Assembly (NCBI RefSeq): GCF_040807025.1
Contig: NC_090943.1
Span: forward strand, 6,558,356-6,622,355
Source: Struthio camelus
Lineage: Eukaryota; Chordata; Aves; Struthioniformes; Struthionidae
Reading direction: 5' to 3'
Length of the DNA: 64,000 nt
The notes under the pieces were generated by a model that was not told the DNA's origin, made no database searches, and saw only the letters and a list, made by a program, of their open reading frames with translations. Below, piece after piece: positions 62,300 through 64,000 of this stretch (the stretch's first letter is position 1; each line of letters starts with the position of its first letter). The position numbers and the translations under genes are program-made.

Positions 62300-63267
62300 G
62301 TGAGTTTATGCCTGCTGTGTGTGCTGTGGACATGCACGACTTGCAACTGCCACCAAGCTGACGCTCTCTAGGAAGCCAGGGCTGAGATGCAGCTCCAGCA
62401 AATGGTTATTTGTTTAAGGCTGGCAGGTGGAGTGGGCTGAGAGTAGGGGCTGGGCTTGCAATGGTGTCCAGCCACAGGTAAGCTGATCTTGCTGGGATAT
62501 CCTCAGCTATCCTGACTTTGGGCATCGTATCTCGCTGCTGAGGGAGTTAAAAGACTGAAGAGCTTATGCCTACTCTCTGGGAAACCATATGAGATGCAGA
62601 GATGCCTGGGATCCAAGGTTAGCCCAAGCCTTTCACCAAGCCCGGCATGAAGAACTGGGGAAAAGAACTGGTCTAGGACACCCTGGAGTTTTTCCCCCTT
62701 CACACCAGCAGCCAGATCCTGAATGACCTGCAGAGCTCCTTTGGGTTGCTGGAGTTGGACTGATGTCTCCCAGCCCAGCCATATGCAGGGATGGGAAGGG
62801 AAGCATGGATCTGCTCTCCACACATCACTAATGGGATACTTAGTCCTGGTTTGGGTCAGGGAGTAGTCCAGTATCGCTCAACCTGGCTGTCTGGCAGGAT
62901 CACTCTTACTCGCTGCTTGTAAAAGGCAGTCGTACAATTGTCCCCACCAAGCAAACTGTGTCTGCCCTGGAGCAAAAATCAGATTGGCACAGCCTGCTAC
63001 TATCTCTGATAGACGTTTAATCCAGCCCTGGTTTTTGACACTCTGACCCGTGATGGCAGAGGCAGTCAAAGGCTGCGCCATTCCTCATGGTTGCTGCTAG
63101 ATCGATTGTGTGATCTTTTGTTCTCACTTTGTGAGTGCAGTGTGAAGCAGGAGCATGACTCGGTATCAGCCCTCGCCGTGGTAGTTACCCTCTGTCTCTC
63201 TGTCGTCTGGGCGTGCATGAGCTGATTAAATAATTGCATTGCATTAGACTCCTCATAAAATGAAGAG

Positions 63268-63288
63268 TTCCAGGAACCCCTATAAAGG
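63268..63288 (+). promoter_or_regulatory. STAT-like site and TATA-like box
   Basis: TTCCAGGAA (63268-63276) is a perfect STAT palindrome of the TTCNNNGAA type. Four bases later comes CTATAAAGG (63280-63288), a TATA-like box. Initiation would fall near 63315. The first ATG downstream, in a good context (ctccATGG), opens only a six-codon frame, so no product can be named. Confidence 0.25.
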
Positions 63289-64000
63289 TGAGTGTTTTTC
63301 AACAGTTATCGAGAAGGTCTCCTTCTCCATGGCTATCTTTATTGCATTTTAGCTAGTAGCTAGCATGGCTGCCTGGCTGCAGCTTGCACAGTGGAGCTGA
63401 TAGATACGACTGGGATGAATGCCAAGACAACTGGATTTGCTCATGCTGCCATGGGGGCTGCAGAATGAGCCCATGCAGCGCCTACGTCCAGGGAAAGCTG
63501 GAATGACAGTGAATGAGGGTGATGGGCAACCTTCAAACTTACCAAACTTGTTTTCCTTCAGCGTAAGAACGAAAATAAGGTTTCTGAAGTATTCTCTGAG
63601 ATGAGTGACATCTTCCTGAGTGGGAAATGCTCAAGTGTCTGCCCTTCCTGATGGTTCAGAGGGCAGCTTTATCACAGACTGTCCCAGAACAGGGACTCAG
63701 ACTGTAACCCTGGCAGGTCTGAAGGTCTGGGAGTTGTCTGAGATAGCCTACCGTCTAGTCACAGACATCTAACTGCAGAAGATGCTCCCATAGCTGCCTT
63801 GCCTTGTCAACAGCAAGAAGGAAGCCTTTCCAAAGCCTTGGTCAGGTTCCTGCTGTGAGCCACCATCAGGAAGAGCCTGCCTGCCTGCACTGGCTGTGCA
63901 GGGGCCAGTACAGGTTGATCTACCTAAGTCAGACACCTGAGTCTCCCTCTCCTGCCCCTCTTGGGCTAACAGAGTCATTCTGAGGAAATTTTCACCAAAA

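Larger units (their letters stand above)
61721..64000. other. No recognisable gene except a candidate first exon
   Basis: The interval contains the CA microsatellite, the candidate start codon exon at 62260 and the STAT/TATA-like pair at 63268. The rest is unique sequence. Confidence 0.5.

Noticed and set aside
1-64000. CRISPR arrays, insertion sequences, operons, phage genes
   Set aside because: No spaced direct repeats, no bacterial-type coding density or ribosome binding sites. The repeats are vertebrate.

Overview
The window looks like avian nuclear DNA, mostly or wholly non-coding. The best evidence is the repeat content. At 45.5-45.95 kb there is a clear chicken-repeat-1 (CR1) LINE whose last 111 codons are still open. 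A second, more decayed CR1 copy lies at 52.4-52.8 kb. At least four very old CR1 fragments of the type seen in bird, turtle and crocodile genomes lie at 19.6-20.6, 20.9-21.4, 27.1-27.5 and 58.4-58.8 kb. Repeat density is low, microsatellites are short, and CpG is sparse except for two local clusters. There are no bacterial-style genes, operons, ribosome binding sites, CRISPR arrays, rRNA genes or intact tRNA genes.

I recognise no protein-coding gene. The long open frames (up to 202 codons) are about what chance predicts for 128 kb of sequence read in six frames, and none carries a domain I know. The region is therefore probably intergenic or lies inside long introns. Several places do have well-formed splice signals around short open segments. 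The most coherent set is on the + strand at 43,508-43,604, 44,225-44,274 and from 45,073, where sites and reading phase agree. Isolated candidates lie at 14,318-14,438 (+), 24,327-24,361 (-), 36,725-36,841 (+) and 62,260-62,299 (+). All are offered as hypotheses, and a long non-coding RNA would explain them as well as a protein gene.

Layout: 0-19.6 kb is plain unique sequence with one candidate exon. From 19.6 to 27.5 kb there are three ancient CR1 pieces, all on the - strand, and a strong CTCF-like motif at 25.6 kb. From 29.7 to 30.05 kb a CpG-dense patch sits next to RFX-, CRE- and CCAAT-like motifs. From 33.6 to 35.4 kb there are tRNA-derived SINE-like remnants. From 39.7 to 40.1 kb there is a GC-rich CpG island with a TATA-like box 350 bp away. 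From 42.9 to 48.0 kb lie the candidate transcript, hAT-like remnants, the younger CR1 and a probable antisense endogenous-retrovirus LTR. From 52.4 kb onward come the + strand CR1, short tandem duplications, TA/TG/CA microsatellites and a homeodomain-type TAAT cluster at 61.6 kb.

Regulatory calls rest on motif reading by eye and conserved-element calls on composition only. Both need alignment to other genomes.
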